Shown: positions 34,641 through 47,335, counted from the first letter of the stretch. The stretch is DNA of 64,000 nucleotides from Excoecaria cochinchinensis (GCA_947683425.1 CANTUQ010000076.1:5022001-5086000), one strand, 5' to 3'. Notes: generated by a model not told the origin, from the sequence alone. Translations and numbers: made by a program.

Positions 34641-35635
34641 AGACTAAAAATCAAAAGAAGAGAATAAATACCTCGCGGGTCAAAATCCGAAAAAAGGCGG
34701 CCTTGCTAAAAATGGGCGCCTCGTCGGGATGAAAACCGAAAGAAGGCATCCTGGGCAAAAATTAGAGGCTTGAGAGAAAATGTCCAATCAAGAAAACCCG
34801 AAAGGGCTGATTGGAAATAGGAGTTTGATGCTTACAAGATCTACTCTGGGATTAGATGTACTTTTGCATTTTGAATCTATGTTAGATAATGATCATGCAT
34901 GGACAAATCATGCTGAAATATACACAATTTTGTAGGAAGATAAGAAATAAAGGCAATTAAACTCATGTGTTCAACATCTTCTAGCTCTTTTATAAAAATA
35001 GAAACATCATTCATTATTGAATGCATCTAATCAAAATAAATATACTCTGCTCTGCTCCCGCTGGCCATATGCCTAAATCGATGGGTCCTAGTATTGACCG
35101 CGGGGCTAAGCACCCTTCTCTTGTATGCACTTGAAGAAGCAAAAGGGAAATCTCCGATCAGTGGTATAATAGCCTTTATGAGTAGCTAGGTCCAGAGGCC
35201 ATGGTACCTGGAGGTGAAAGCCGAAGAGAAGATGCCAGCTGGGAAGGATAGAAGGGGCCTCACAACATCTTTAATCCCTCAAAACTGTCGAACACAACAG
35301 GCGGTGATATCGAAGGTGGTCTCATGAAATATGCACAGGGGAATAAAAAGGAGAGCCAGGGGCATAGGAAGTTAATCGTTATTCGCCACCTCACCCAATC
35401 TAGCAAACACCTCCGTCGGGAGAGGCAAGGGAATATAACTGCCATTTCGAAAGAAAATACCTCAATGAATAACTGCCGATTGCTCTAGACAGGGGCTCTA
35501 ATAGTGCTTCGACTTTTTCTTGTAGCTACACCTTTCACAACAAAGAAAAAAGAAAGAAAGAAGGCCGATAGGGATGAAAAACGTAACTGACTCTCTAAGC
35601 AAAAGTTAGGCCAAAGGGCAGGGTGAAACCATTTC
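34641..35635 (+). other. Tat 3' untranslated region (T3), cut by element D interior
   Basis: Homologous to 17,350-17,470 and then 26,559 onward up to AAAGGGCAGGGTGAAA, where it switches to element D interior at about 35,635. The tandem repeat seen at 27,345 is absent because of this break. No gene is seen. Confidence 0.65.
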
Positions 35636-36664
35636 TTTTTAATCAAAATAACTATACAAATCATAACTTTTCCTTGTCCATAACTAAACTCGAACTCGTA
35701 AAATTGACTTAAATAAACCTACTGCTTATCTTCTCATCAACTTACGTCGAATTCAATCATATTCATCAGAACAATCATTACTTTCACCACCAATCAGAAA
35801 CCAAAACACATGCACCTCATATACAAACCATTCATCTTACAACATTTGCTACACAATTCCTTAATACTTCAAAAACATCCGGCACATGTGCTACTTCCTT
35901 TCCTAATAATAATCATATCTTACTCCAAAAATCTTTTTAAATTTATTTATGCAAGATTCCAAAATACTCTTTATATTCAACTCAGACTATAAACACAAAA
36001 CATTTTCCTTAACATCTACTATGCTCTTAAGTCACACACACTTAATCTTAATATTAAATACTAAATGTACACCCTGTCTGCTTTCTCTCCATCTAAACAC
36101 ATGCACAAATGCTTCTCATGTGTGATCAAAAGATGATGGTGCAGTGAGGAGGTGATGGTTCATGTATGCAAGATAATGCAGAAATGTAATTGGTTCTATA
36201 ATAATGCACTTTTCCCATCTCCATGGTCCAATATGCTTATGTTCAAATAATTTTCTAGAGATAACTGACAGGCACACAGAGCATCACCACATTCTTACAA
36301 AATCCAAATACTCTTCTAATTTAAACACCAAATATCTATTCCCATAAAGATAACAATTTATTAATACACTTCAAGGAATCCTACGAAACCTTCTCTTTTA
36401 ACCATCTAGTATCAAAACAAATTCTAACCGAACCTCTGATAACTCATCTATCAAACATATACCAAATCGCTCGCACACACACATAACCATTCAAGGCAGG
36501 TAGATCGTGACCTACCAAGCCAATACCTAACTAAGCACTTTATCAAATTGGAAGGTTCCCCTTCCCAAAACAAATCTGAAAGACATGATCGTCCGCTTTG
36601 GCCAACGCTAAACTATACAGACACACTTCGAAATGTCTAGCTAACCAGAACCGACTAAACTAGA
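35636..36664 (-). other. Non-coding interior of element D
   Basis: Resembles C interior at 21,640-22,200. I recognise no gag or pol residues, although the position next to the primer site is where gag should begin. Confidence 0.65.
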
Positions 36665-36676
36665 GCTCTGATACCA
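36665..36676 (-). other. Primer-binding site of element D
   Basis: Perfect TGGTATCAGAGC on the minus strand with a 5-nt CTAAA spacer to the LTR, as in C. Confidence 0.93.
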
Positions 36677-37005
36677 CTAAATGTAACACCCCCAACTCCC
36701 ACACATAGCATAACTAAGGATAGAGAGCTACGGTGAGCGAAGGGCGCTACCAGACAAAACACTTACTTAACAAAACAGAAAACGGAATAATAAAATTTAT
36801 AACATCTAGAACCTCAACCACACCACCTCCTAAACTTATCTCTCACACACCATTATTTGCACTAAAGATTATTACAACTCATTATAAATGCTAATAAATA
36901 AACTTAATTACATTCCAAAATCAATAACGCTTCCTACAAACTTCTACCGACTTGTTGACCAAAGTCACAGCGTACCGTACAAACTAAACTTTGGTCTCCT
37001 AACCT

Positions 37006-37079
37006 GCACGGATAAACAACCGTGCTAAGCGATAATGCTTAGCGGGGATACACAAATAATAGACAACCACTCATAGTGG
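37006..37079 (-). other. Conserved stem-loop cassette in D LTR
   Basis: GCACGG (37006-37011) with CCGTGC (37020-37025); CTAAGCG (37025-37031) with TGCTTAG (37036-37042, G-U closing pair); CCACT (37067-37071) with AGTGG (37075-37079) around CAT. In C the third stem is CCATT/AATGG, so the pair changed on both sides. Confidence 0.75.
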
Positions 37080-38391
37080 CGGTCGATTTAAACACATGCA
37101 TAAGCAATATATATATACATAAGCCTAAAGATACCGGCTAGAATTATCATAACTTCTTATCATTATTATCATACAAAAACTTAAGCAAATACACGTGCAT
37201 ATGCATTTCATAAACCATAAATAGAAATACTTTATTACTTTTCATTACAATAAAATATACATGTTTATCGTTTGCATTAAATCGCTTAATGACCTTATAA
37301 ATAGTTACACCCCGTGAATTCCCGAAATATGTTTTCGAAAAATCGAAATATAAAGTCTAGAAATTCCCATTATTATGAATATTTCCAACACCATGCAAAT
37401 TACAGTATCAATACTTAAGCCAAAACATTTCTTTTGATCAAACCGTTACTTGTTCAAAACTAAGCAAACTCTTCAATTCTCAGATTTGGTTCGAGCTTGA
37501 AATAGTTACTCCAAGCTTCCTATGTATCCCTATGATTTGGGAATCAGAACCACGTAGTTCTACAGAAAACCTTTATACACATATATTCCAAAATTAAACT
37601 TAACTCATTCCCTAAGTCTAGTTATCTATATCATGCTTATTACTTTATTTCCCTTAACTAATATATGCACATCATTATCGTTCTCATGGGCATTAACAAA
37701 CAACGCACATAACTTCTTACCTATATACTTACAGTAGATATCCAGGCTACGGTCTAGTAGGCAAATATTTTAACATACCTGTATTCTCGTTTTAAACATA
37801 TCAACAATGTACATACATATATATACATAAAAATTAATTCACTGAATAGTCAACCATAGCAATTACGCACATCAGATACTTCACAAATTTTCTACGAAGG
37901 CTTCATATAATCATACTCATAACTTTTAAATAGATGCATAACATGCATTTTTCACATACAAATTCTCATGCAGTCAGTATTCATTCATACACACTTATCA
38001 GAATAAACATTATTTGTTATATCTCTTTTCATTTATGGACATTGGCTAATTATACAAAACACATCGATACCCAAAGATACCAAACATTTCTGCATAGGTG
38101 TCCATAAAGGATCAAGAACAATTAAGTGCGTAAAGCACAAGCTCAATATCTTAACAAACACTTTCAAATGCTTATTCGCATAACTTTTGCACAACATCAT
38201 AGAAACTTATCGATTTATTCATATTCTTATATTCTTTTAATTGCCTGCTAAGTCAATGGGGTGGATAAGCTAGTAAACAGAACACATTGGGGGTACCCGA
38301 GGTACAGTCGAAAAGCAACATCTTTATTTTCTCATAAAAAACGTTTTCACATTAGGGGCTCTTAAACAAGATCAGAACAGAACACATTGAC

Positions 38392-38474
38392 GATCGCGAG
38401 GATCCAGACGGGGACCTGATCAGGATCCAAGACCAAAGGAGCTGCAGCTATCAGAACTCTATAGGCATGCCTAT
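38392..38474 (-). other. Second structured block in D LTR
   Basis: GATC (38392-38395) with GATC (38401-38404) around GCGAG; GGACCTGATCAGGATCC (38412-38428); GCTGCAGC; and the perfect palindrome ATAGGCATGCCTAT (38461-38474) followed by CTATCCAC. Confidence 0.68.
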
Positions 38475-38879
38475 CTATCCACAACTTGACCGATGCAGGC
38501 TAAATTTTCCAGATCATGATTGAATTCATCACGTTTTCATATATTTTTATACACATTTCATTAACTACTTGTAACATTCTTTTAGGATCACATAAACACA
38601 TGCATTCATATACTTGCATACCATTTACACTAGTTATACTCATTATATTCAAATTAACATATTAAACATAACCATATTATTGGGCATCATGCATTCATTT
38701 AGACTTAACAATCAGATCACATTTCCTTAAACACATATATTGATAAAATAATAATGGTAGGTAAATTCTCATATTTCCATTATTATCATGTATAAAAACA
38801 TTTGAATAATTCATACAGTAGTTCATAGAGGCATAACATAAGGGAGAAATAATGTAAAGAAGAAGATTTTTCAAAACAT

Positions 38880-39290
38880 TTTTAAGGCAGAGAGGGGACT
38901 ATCATGATCGAGACAAGAGGTCGTGCTAAAGACAGTGGCAAGACTTGCCCTACGAAAGGGAGGCTGTCACGAGTCGTGCTCAAAGTCACGACTCGTGACG
39001 GAAGCGTCTTACTGAGTGGTGAAGGATAACACGACTTGGAGCAGGGCAAAAAACATCAAGACAAAAACACAGGGAAGGCAAAAGAAGGAGCGAAGGCCGG
39101 TCATCACAACTCGTGACAGAAGCTTCACGAGTCGTGAAGAGCTTCACGAGTCATGAGGGAGCATACTGAGTCGTGAAGGATGACACGACTCAGACAGTCC
39201 CCTCACAGATCCTTCATCGCAAGATGCTGAATTTCCCAGCTTCGTCGCGCTCGCGACATGCATCGTGCTCGTGACAGAGTCGCGTTTTCC
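38880..39290. repeat. Mixed GTCACGAGTCGTGAC / GTCGCGCTCGCGAC inverted-repeat cluster in D LTR
   Basis: Eight to ten units. Most are of the type TCACGACTCGTGAC or CACGAGTCGTGA; near 39,243 a GTCGCGCTCGCGAC unit is followed by ATCGTGCTCGTGACAG. It thus mixes the motif class of S3 with that of B, C and F in one LTR. Confidence 0.8.
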
Positions 39291-40378
39291 AAATCTCTAG
39301 CGAAAATTGCAGAGCCCAATTTTCCAAAAGTTTAGCCCAAACCTTCAACACAATCCAAACTTCAACATAACTCAAATTGCACATTCAAATCATTGAAATC
39401 AACACAAAACTTTTATACCAATTATTTCAATTAACTTATGAAATTAACACTATCAAAATCCACAATTTATCAAACTAAAATTTTACTGCAAAAACTCATT
39501 CAATTTCTTACTTGGCTGAAAAACTCACATTCAAGACAACTCAACAAAAATTATTCAAAATCCATAATAATCAAACATACCTAAATAACTTTAATCCATA
39601 AATTTCTAGAAAAACTCAAACCGAAATCAAAACAATCAATTAACATACCAAAAACCTAAATTCCCATACCTCAACTCATTTGCTCCTATTAGCTACCTTA
39701 TATGATCTTTCTTGCTCCCAAGTCCATCCAAAGTCTTTCTCATCCAAAATCCTCATCAAAACACACGCAAATATACAAAACATAAATCTAGGGTTTAACT
39801 AATCAAAGGAATAAGAGAAATCAGAACTTAAACTTACCTTTTCTTAACAAATTCTTCACTTAACTCACTTGATCTATCAAACTCCAGCATCAAATCTTTG
39901 ACTTTGATCTTAAGAGAGAGTGGATGGCATGGAAACAAGAAGGAAAAGAAGAAAAAGAAGAGGAGGAGAGGAAAAACGGGAGAACGAGAGAGGAGGAGAG
40001 CATATTTTCTCCCCTCTCTCTCTTTCTCTTTCTTCCTTTTATTACCTCTTCCCCTTTCCTTGCCACTTGTCACCTTTCTATAGGTCCAATCTAGATATTT
40101 ATGTCAATTTCTCTTTTCAATCCCTCAACTCTCATAACCTCAAACATTGAGATTTAACTTAATAATCCTTCACATTGGCCCACTCAATTACTTTCTATTC
40201 TTTCAATCAATTCCTAATTCCACACTTCACAATTTACTATTGGCCGCACTTGCCAAACTTTGACATTAGTTCTTAAATTGTCCATTTAGCATATCTAACA
40301 CATCAACTTGCACAACTCTGGTCACCACTTATTCTCAATATGCCCGAATTCTTCTAGGCTACTTTTTGGGTTGTTACA

Positions 40379-42391
40379 GGTACCCTGAGGTACAGTAAAT
40401 TCAGTGTATCCGTTGATACTCACATTCTCATTGGTACCATAAGGTACTGTAAAAATTCCACATATTCAATGTTTCACATTGAAGAATCCATCAAAGATTC
40501 AAATCGCATTGTGATTCCAGAGGAATCGGACACATTGGGCTACAGCACTTTGACCCTATAGGTATGCCTATCTATCCACTACTTGACTCGCAGGCTATAA
40601 TTATCCAGTTCATTTATTAATTCAATTAACCACAGATTCAGAAGTCACAACAAGTCATTTGCAACTAATAACAAATTCACATTCTAGGCCACATCATGCC
40701 ATTATTTTAACTCATCACATAGCTCATGAAATAACTTGGCATAGATTATAACATAACAAACCATATAAACTCATTAATCACATATGGTCATCCCATTTGA
40801 TATTAGCATTAAGTACTTATTAATCATCACTTAACCATTTAGACATCAATCATCAATGATCAAGAATTTCAGAAAACAGGGTATCTCACGGTCACAACCA
40901 TTTTGGTTGTCACCGTGACATACCAAAGGTTTCATAATATAATATAATATAGGGTATCTCATGGTCACAACCAATTCGGTTGTCACCGTAACATATATCA
41001 ATTACTCGAGCAGAATGCAACTCTTGAGTATCTCACAATCACAACCAATTTGGTTGTCATCGTGACATACATCAATTACTCGAGCAGAATGCAACTCTTG
41101 AGTATCTCACGGTCGCAACCATTTTTGTTTTCACCGTGACATATCCCTTTGGTACAAGGCAGAATGTAAATCAAGGTACCTCATGGTCACAACCCTTTTG
41201 GTTGTCACCGTAACATACCAAGTTCACTTCGGGCATAATAGAATTCATGGTACCTCACGATCACAACCAATTAGGTTGTCACTGTGACATACCAATCACA
41301 ACTAGGCAAAATGCAAACCTTGCGTACCTCATAGTGGCAATCTCTTGGATGTTACTATGACCTATGCAAGAGTTGCAAATCACAATGGTGCAAACAACAG
41401 CTTTTCTCATATCCTTCACAAGACATACTATTCAACCATTTCACTCTTATATCCATATGCCAACCAACTTATTAACTAGCATATTACACAATTTCCATTT
41501 CAATCAACTCAATTGAAGATGCATAGAATTAGGTACATTACATGTTCCACAACCCTAGTTATAGTTCATTATGTTATAGGCATCTCTTATTCACATGCCA
41601 TTAGAGTTCTTCAATAAAACACATACCAACCAATATTTTCATGCTAATCACACAGCAATTACCCAAGAGCCAACATTTAACATTCAATATAACAAAATCA
41701 AGTAACACATAACAAAACAAAGCAAGTTTCCCAAACCTTGTCGCCTAAGCTCCTATTGCTCACTTAGCACTTGATTCTCCAATATTTGCTTTTCCCTTAT
41801 CCTTTTGCAATTCTTCAACTACAAATTCCAGTCCAATTTCAAGAATTGGACTTCAACATCAAATTCCACACCAATTCGAAATCAAAGAAACAAAAAGGGA
41901 AGATGAAGAGTAATCCAACTAAACCACTTACCTATCAATTAGCACCTCTTAATACTTGATCAACATAGCAAAATTCATTGGATCAAAATGGAGAATACTA
42001 AAGGGAATCACATGGAACAGAGGAGTAGAAGAAGTAGAATTTGAGAGAGATAGAAATGGCTGGAAAACACATGCAAGCTAGTGGCTTTCTCTCTCCTTAG
42101 GAACTTATATTGCATAGCAAAGGATTAGGTGGCAAGGGCAGCTATTAACACCCAGAAATCCACCTCTCAAATCTGTCTCCCACTTAGCTTAGCTAATCCC
42201 CATTAGTGCTAATTAACCCCAATTAACTAAATCATGCAAAGTTGCATATTGGTCACTTAACTTACTTTTAGTTACTCAATTAAGTCCTTCCTTTTATTAC
42301 AATTTAGTCCAATATCACACATTCAGCTAACACACACCTTCATTTAAGCCAATTAAGCAAATACCACTAAGGTATGATCCGGGCTATTACA
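40379..42391 (-). repeat. Element E 3' LTR (truncated at left by element D)
   Basis: It ends GGGCTATTACA at the polypurine tract (TGTAATAGCCC at its minus-strand start). It has the near-palindrome ATAGGTATGCCTAT (40558-40571, one mismatch) followed by CTATCCAC, as in the other LTRs, and seven GGTTGTCACCGTGA repeats. The rest of the LTR beyond 40,379 is lost with the left side of D. Confidence 0.82.
40880..41370. repeat. Seven ~72-bp tandem units, each with a ~45-nt inverted repeat
   Basis: Each unit reads GGTA.CTCACGGTCACAACC, a 4-6-nt A/T-rich centre, then GGTTGTCACCGTGACATACC. Units start near 40,882, 40,951, 41,029, 41,099, 41,175, 41,249 and 41,324. The centres vary (ATTTT, AATTC, AATTT, CTTTT, AATTA), while most arms are kept; the last unit is the most decayed. 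Confidence 0.87.
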
Positions 42392-42404
42392 ACTTTCCCC
42401 TCCT
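42392..42404 (-). other. Polypurine tract of element E
   Basis: AGGAGGGGAAAGT on the minus strand, abutting the LTR start TGTAATAG. The pol frame runs through it and stops on the LTR's own TAA. Confidence 0.85.
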
Positions 42405-42835
42405 AATAAGAATTTCATCTGCGAAATTCATACCTAAATCAAATAGGTGGGGATGTTGTTCCCGCATAGTAGCTTCAGACTCCCATGTCGCCTCTTCCAC
42501 TCCATGGTGTTGACAAAGCACCTTCACAAGTCAAGTTTGTCTATTCCAAAGCTACCTTACCTCTCTTGCTAGAATTGCTTTCGATTTCTCATCATAAGAG
42601 AAATCCGGTTGAACCTCCACTTCTTGCACAGGTAACACATAAGACTTGTCCGATTAGTACTGCCTCGACATAGACACATGAAAGACATCGTGGAGTTTGG
42701 CTAGAGCTGGAGGCAATGCTAACCGGTATGCCATTGAACCCACTCTGTCTAACACTTTATATGGTGCAATAAATCTCAGACTCAATTTCCCTTTCTTCTA
42801 GAATCTCAACACCTTTCTCCATGGAGAAACTTTTA

Positions 42836-42840
42836 AAAAC
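42836..42840 (+). repeat. Target-site duplication of solo LTR S1, left copy (AAAAC)
   Basis: AAAAC also at 43889-43893; removing S1 restores the integrase reading frame context. Confidence 0.88.
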
Positions 42841-43888
42841 TGTCACACACCGATACCCCCGTTGGAAGGATACCGGAGCACTACCACGACAATCACTCAC
42901 ACACATGCATACATCTCAGCGGAAGCATACTAATATTAATAATAAAACTTATAATCTTAACTTGTAATCACAATTTAATCACAAGAACATGCAAATCATA
43001 ATTTACACTAACTCATGCTATTTCACTTCTAACTTTACATGCAAATCACTACAACTTAAATCATACCAAACCAACGATCCAATTCAATCACATACATGCA
43101 TTTACACATACTGTAACACTCAAGATCTCCAGAAATTAAACCATAACACACAAATGATCCATAAAAAGAAGAGGGCAAAACACTCCCAAACCTCAAAATG
43201 AAGCTTCAATCCATCCACTTCAAAATCCGACTTTCTCTTTTCCCTTGCTCTTCCTTCTCTCCTCCAATTCTTGCACAAAACCCAGCCAAATACACACTTA
43301 ATCAAACCATTCACTCACTCTTCCAAAACCAGAAAAAAAAATAAAGAAGAAGAAGATGAAGAAGAGACCTAACTAATAACCCAAGCACTTACCTCCTCAA
43401 CCTAGCTCAATACTTCAGAAATCCAAACTCAAACTTGAAGCACCAACTCAAGCAAAGATGGAAAGCATCCAAAAATGGAAAAGAAAGAGAGAAGAGGGGA
43501 ATGGGAATGGGGCAAGCAAGAGGGGAAACTCAGCTTCCACGGGAAGCTTCCCCTTTTTCTGCCCTCCCCTCCCTCTCTCTTCCTTTTTCATTAATTGCTC
43601 ACCTACCAAGCCATGTGTAACTCTCTGAGGGTCCCAAGGGTAAATCATCTTGACTATCTCTTCCTTGGTATTATACACACCACACACTAGATAAACTCTT
43701 CATTAAACAGTCTAATCCTTGTACCATACACATAATCCACTACATAAACTCTTCACTTTTCAAACTTTGATTAATCTTTCCATTAGGTCCTTAATTACTA
43801 AAATTTTCACATGCTCAAATTACTAAAATACCCTTAATTTTTTGACTTAGTATGCGAATTTCGACTAGGCCCTTTTTGGGTCATTATA
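42841..43888 (-). mobile_element. Solo LTR S1 (1048 bp), family of element B, internally deleted
   Basis: TGTCACACACCGATACCCCCGT...GGGTCATTATA on the plus strand (the last bases decayed from GTTACA). The first ~120 bp match B's LTR at 14,773, the rest matches 16,250-17,167. The ~1.3 kb between, including the hairpin and the TCGCG cluster, is missing at an AATCACAAT junction. AAAAC target duplications flank it. Confidence 0.88.
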
Positions 43889-44850
43889 AAAACACCTTAT
43901 CACCCACATTAAAATCAATATCCTTTCTTTTTAAGTCCACATACGATTTCTGTCTTTCACGAGCTGTTTTCAATCGTTGTTGAATAATTCTTGCCTTTTC
44001 TTCTATATCTCTTAACAAATCCGGTCCAACAAGTTTATGCTCACCTAATTATGTCCAGCAGATCGGCGTTCGACACTTCCGACCATATAACACTTCATAT
44101 AGCGCCATACCAATACTTATCTGGAAACTATTATTATAAGCAAATTCTATTCGTGGAATGTACTTATCCCAACTCTTAGAAAAATCTAGAACGCATGCCC
44201 TCATCAAATCCTCTAATACCTGCTTTTCGACTGTTCGTCAGTCTGAGGATGGAACGCTTTACTGAAATTCAACTTGGTACCCAAAGCAGCTTGCAGACTC
44301 TTCCAGAACATATAAGTAATCCTCGACTCCCTATCAGATACAATAGATAATGGCACTCCATGAAGTTTAACAATTTCTTTTACATACAATTCAGCCAATC
44401 GATCCATAGAATAATCCATTTGAAACGATATAAAGTGAGCTAATTTTGAAAATCTATCTACAATTACCCACACAGCATCTTGTTGTTTCGAAGTCATAGG
44501 CAGTCTAGAAATAAAATCTATGGTGATGTTGTCCCATTTCCATTATGGAACGGAAAGTGGATTCAACAAACCATTTGGAACTTGATGTTCCACTTTCACT
44601 TGCTGATAGGTCAGACACTTTGGCACATATTTTGCCACATCCCTCTTCATACCAGGCCATCAATATAGTTGTTTCAAATACTGATACATTTGTTTTCCAC
44701 CTGGATACATTGTAAAAATAGTATTGTGCGCCTCATACATCAACCTTTTCCTCAATCCACTATCATTTGCAACACATAACCGATTCCGATAAAACAATAC
44801 ACCCTTCTCATTCACCGAATAGTCAGTCTTATCACCACTCAATATTGACT
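43889..44850 (-). pseudogene. pol: Element E integrase core and zinc finger
   Basis: The core includes AVWVIVDRFSKLAHF, HGVPLSIVSDRESR (second Asp) and a decayed third motif (HPQTDEQSKSRY, where A has GQSERVI, so the region of the catalytic Glu is damaged). The zinc finger reads EAHNTIFTMYPG (second His replaced by Tyr) and CLTYQQVK (a Cys lost). Several stops (TGA in place of a Trp codon near 44,660, TAA twice) show an old dead copy. Confidence 0.85.
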
Positions 44851-44873
44851 ACAAAATCTGCTGTAACTTGAGA

Positions 44874-45298
44874 TCACTTTTTCTGTGCAAGAATCAATTC
44901 ATCTCTAAATATAGGTATTGCTTTTAACTGAGCTAGCAATGCCCTATCTATAGCAAACCTCCATCTCACATGTCTTAACATTATAGCCAAAACAGACTTT
45001 CTACTCAATGCGTTCGCTACCACATTGGCTTTACCTGGGTGATAGTCCACTATACAACCATAGTCCTTAAACAGTTCAAGCCATCTACGCTGTCTCAAAT
45101 TCAACTCTTTCTGAGTTAACAGATATTTCAAGCTTTTATGATCAGTTAAGATCCTACACTTCTCTCCATACAGGTAGTGTCACCAAATCTTTAAAGCAAT
45201 CACCACTGCTGCCAACTCCAAATCATAAGTCGGATAATTAAGTTCATGTGACTTCAATTGCCTTGAGGCATATGCCACCACCATCCCATCTTGCATCT
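44874..45298 (-). pseudogene. pol: Element E RNase H
   Basis: KYLLTQKELNLRQRRWLELFKDYGCIVDYHPGKANVVANALSRK in the open part (44874-45131), with the upstream AVVIALKIW region readable across one stop near 45,180. The conserved ADALSR motif has become ANALSR, one active-site-end Asp lost. Confidence 0.83.
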
Positions 45299-45983
45299 AT
45301 ACATAACCCAAACCTATACCAGAAGTATCATTGTACAATACATATTCTTTGCCAGAAGTAGGCTGAGTTAAGATTAGTGCCTCCACCAATATCCTCTTTA
45401 GCTGTTCAAAACTCGATTGAAATTTATTTGACCACTCAAACTTAACCCCCTTTTGAAGCATTCTGGTTAATGGTGAAGCTATTACTGAAAATCCGTGCAC
45501 GAATCTTGTATAGTAGCTAGCCAATCCCAAGAAACTGCAAGCTTCAACTATATTCCTGGGTGGCTTCCAATTTACAGTGGCTTCAACTTTAGACATGTCT
45601 ACTTTAATCCATTCAGAAGATATCACATGTTCCAAAAAGTTTACTTTCTTAAGCAAAAACTCGCACTTGCTAAACTTAGCATTCAACTGATGCTTCTTCA
45701 AAATCTGAAGTACTGTTCTCAAATGCTGCTCATGCTCTTCTTCATTCCCGGAATAAACCAAGTATCATTAATAAATACTACAATAAAATGATCTAAATAC
45801 TGTTTGAACACCCTATACATTAAGTCCATAAATATAGTGGGTGCATTAGTCAACCCAAATGGCATTACTAGAAATTGATAATGTCCACACAGAGTTCTAA
45901 ATGCAGTCTTAGGTATATCTTCCTTCTTTACTGGCAACTGATAATATCAAGACCTTAAGTCTATTTTGGAAAATAGACCTGCC
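45297..45983 (-). pseudogene. pol: Element E reverse transcriptase C-terminal half
   Basis: Contains RTLCGHYQFLVMPFGLTNAPTIF and FINDTWF where A has FIDDIL, so the second catalytic Asp is lost, then HVISSEWIKVD and VEACSFLGLASYYTRFVHGFSV. At 45,954 a TGA stands where A has Gly (DLRSGYY). It is cut at 45,983 by LTR T4; a short continuation (RIED) appears at 50,031-50,066. Confidence 0.85.
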
Positions 45984-46084
45984 TGTGACGCGCACCGAAC
46001 CCCGGGGCACCCCAGAGACCCGCTTTCAGAGCTTTCGGGAGAGGTTCATGAAAACTTGTAATAAATTACAAGCGCATCTATATT

Positions 46085-46350
46085 GCGCAACAAGGAGGTT
46101 TCTCGGAGTCGCCACCCAATAGAATATTGGGAAAGGTCATCTAGACTCAGTGAGCCTAAGACAGTGCCTATGCATCCATTTTGGGCAAGCCAGAGATATC
46201 TTGGAGGCCTCACCCCAATAGAACATTGGAATGATCCTCTAACCTCGTGGAGCCTAGGATTATGCAAGTTGGGCCTTTTTTGTGGGCAACAAGAGATATT
46301 TTGGAGGCCCCATCCCAATGAAACATTGAAATGGTCATCTAACCTCGTTG
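46085..46350 (-). repeat. ~110-bp degenerate tandem repeats (T4)
   Basis: Three units on the minus strand with GATGACC.TTTC.ATGTT-CATTGGG-GGGGCCTCCAAAATATC, homologous to 10,310-10,468 and 30,395-30,880. Confidence 0.7.
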
Positions 46351-47099
46351 AGCTTAAGACCAGAGTGGGTTCGGGACTTCTCATTTATTTATACCTTGAT
46401 TAATATTATAATTGAGTTTTGAATTTATTGTTTCGTCCGATTCCTCATTCAATTCAGTGCAATTTAATTAAAGCACAGATTATCCATTCAGGGAAAGCGA
46501 TAAACAAAGAATAATTAAAATAAAGTGCATGGAAATATATTACAACAAAACTAGGGGTGGGATACAGCCTCCATTGTAAATAAAATACGAAACATGCGTA
46601 AAATGTGGTATACATTAAAGGCGAGGACATTGGTCCTCTCATGCACATTTATTACAAAATGACGTTAAGGTTTCAATTTTATTTGCTCAAAAATAGGACA
46701 TTGGTCATTGATTTATCAATAAAAAATCCCAATTTAATTAGTAAAAATATTTAACCACTTTTATATTAGCGGGATAAAAAAATAGTATTCACAATAACAA
46801 CATAAATTAAAAGGATAAAGTCCAGAGAATAAACCCGGAAGAAGACCCTTAGGTCATTGCAGTGACCTTCATCACAAATAGCTCCAGATTCACCAAATAA
46901 ATATGATAAAAACTCACAAAATAAAAGACATATTAGTGCCCAATCGAGAGCAAAATAAAATGAGAAAATTAAACAATAATAAAACAAATGAGAAAATTAA
47001 ACAATAATAAAAAAAATGAGAAATTGTATAAAAAATCCATAGAAAAACAAAGGAATAAGAAAAGAGGAGACAAATGGGGAAAGAAGGCCCAAGGACAGC

Positions 47100-47335
47100 C
47101 CAAGGCGCGTGAGCGATGGGCATCCCTGGGCGTGACCGGTAGGCTAAGATGAAAACCATCGATGGCCAGCCTCTCACTTGAGAGACGGCCGTCAGTGGTT
47201 GTTTCTGTCCGTCGGTCACTCATGCTTCTGGGCTGACAGGTGGGCTAGGATTACATCCATCGATGGCCCGTTGTTCGCTTGAGCGATGGCCGTCGGTGGT
47301 TGCTCGAGCCCGTCGGTCACCCCTGTTCCCAAAGA
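47100..47335. repeat. GCGATGGCCGTCGGTGG repeats in T4
   Basis: Two ~115-bp units with CCATCGATGGCC (palindromic centre), a small stem CGCTTGAGCG or TCTCACTTGAGAGA, then GACGGCCGTC (palindromic) or GATGGCCGTC, then CCGTCGGTCAC. Further pieces of the same motif lie on both sides of S2. Confidence 0.65.

Larger units (their letters stand above)
35636..40378 (-). mobile_element. Element D: non-autonomous gypsy element related to C, 3' LTR lost
   Basis: Minus-strand order: 5' LTR (40378-36682), primer site, ~1 kb interior without pol. The interior shares several segments with C and ends at a junction with Tat DNA near 35,635, so the polypurine tract and 3' LTR are gone. The right flank is inside element E's LTR (GGTAC at 40379-40383 would be its target duplication; the other copy is lost). 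Confidence 0.8.
36682..40378 (-). repeat. Element D 5' LTR (3697 bp)
   Basis: TGTAACACCCCC...TTGGGTTGTTACA on the plus strand. It contains the hairpin cassette (37006-37079), the palindrome block (38392-38474) and a mixed palindrome cluster (38,880-39,290). Overall sequence is diverged from C, but these parts line up in order. Confidence 0.88.
42387..42840 (-). pseudogene. pol: Element E chromodomain and integrase C-terminal end
   Basis: Minus-strand reading: integrase tail (RFIAPYKVLDRVG, AYRLALPPALAKLHDVFHVSM) and chromodomain (VLCQHHGVEEATWESEATM, HPHLFDLGMNFADEI). One stop (TAA) interrupts near 42,657. The C-terminal Leu codon spans the border of polypurine tract and LTR, and the stop is nt 3-5 of the LTR. 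The left boundary of the reading includes those LTR bases. S1 is inserted at its 5' side. Confidence 0.85.

Noticed and set aside
46046..46403. Overlapping frames of ~110 codons on both strands
   Set aside because: Produced by the ~110-bp tandem repeats of LTR T4; the protein repeats have no stable frame in the homologous LTRs.
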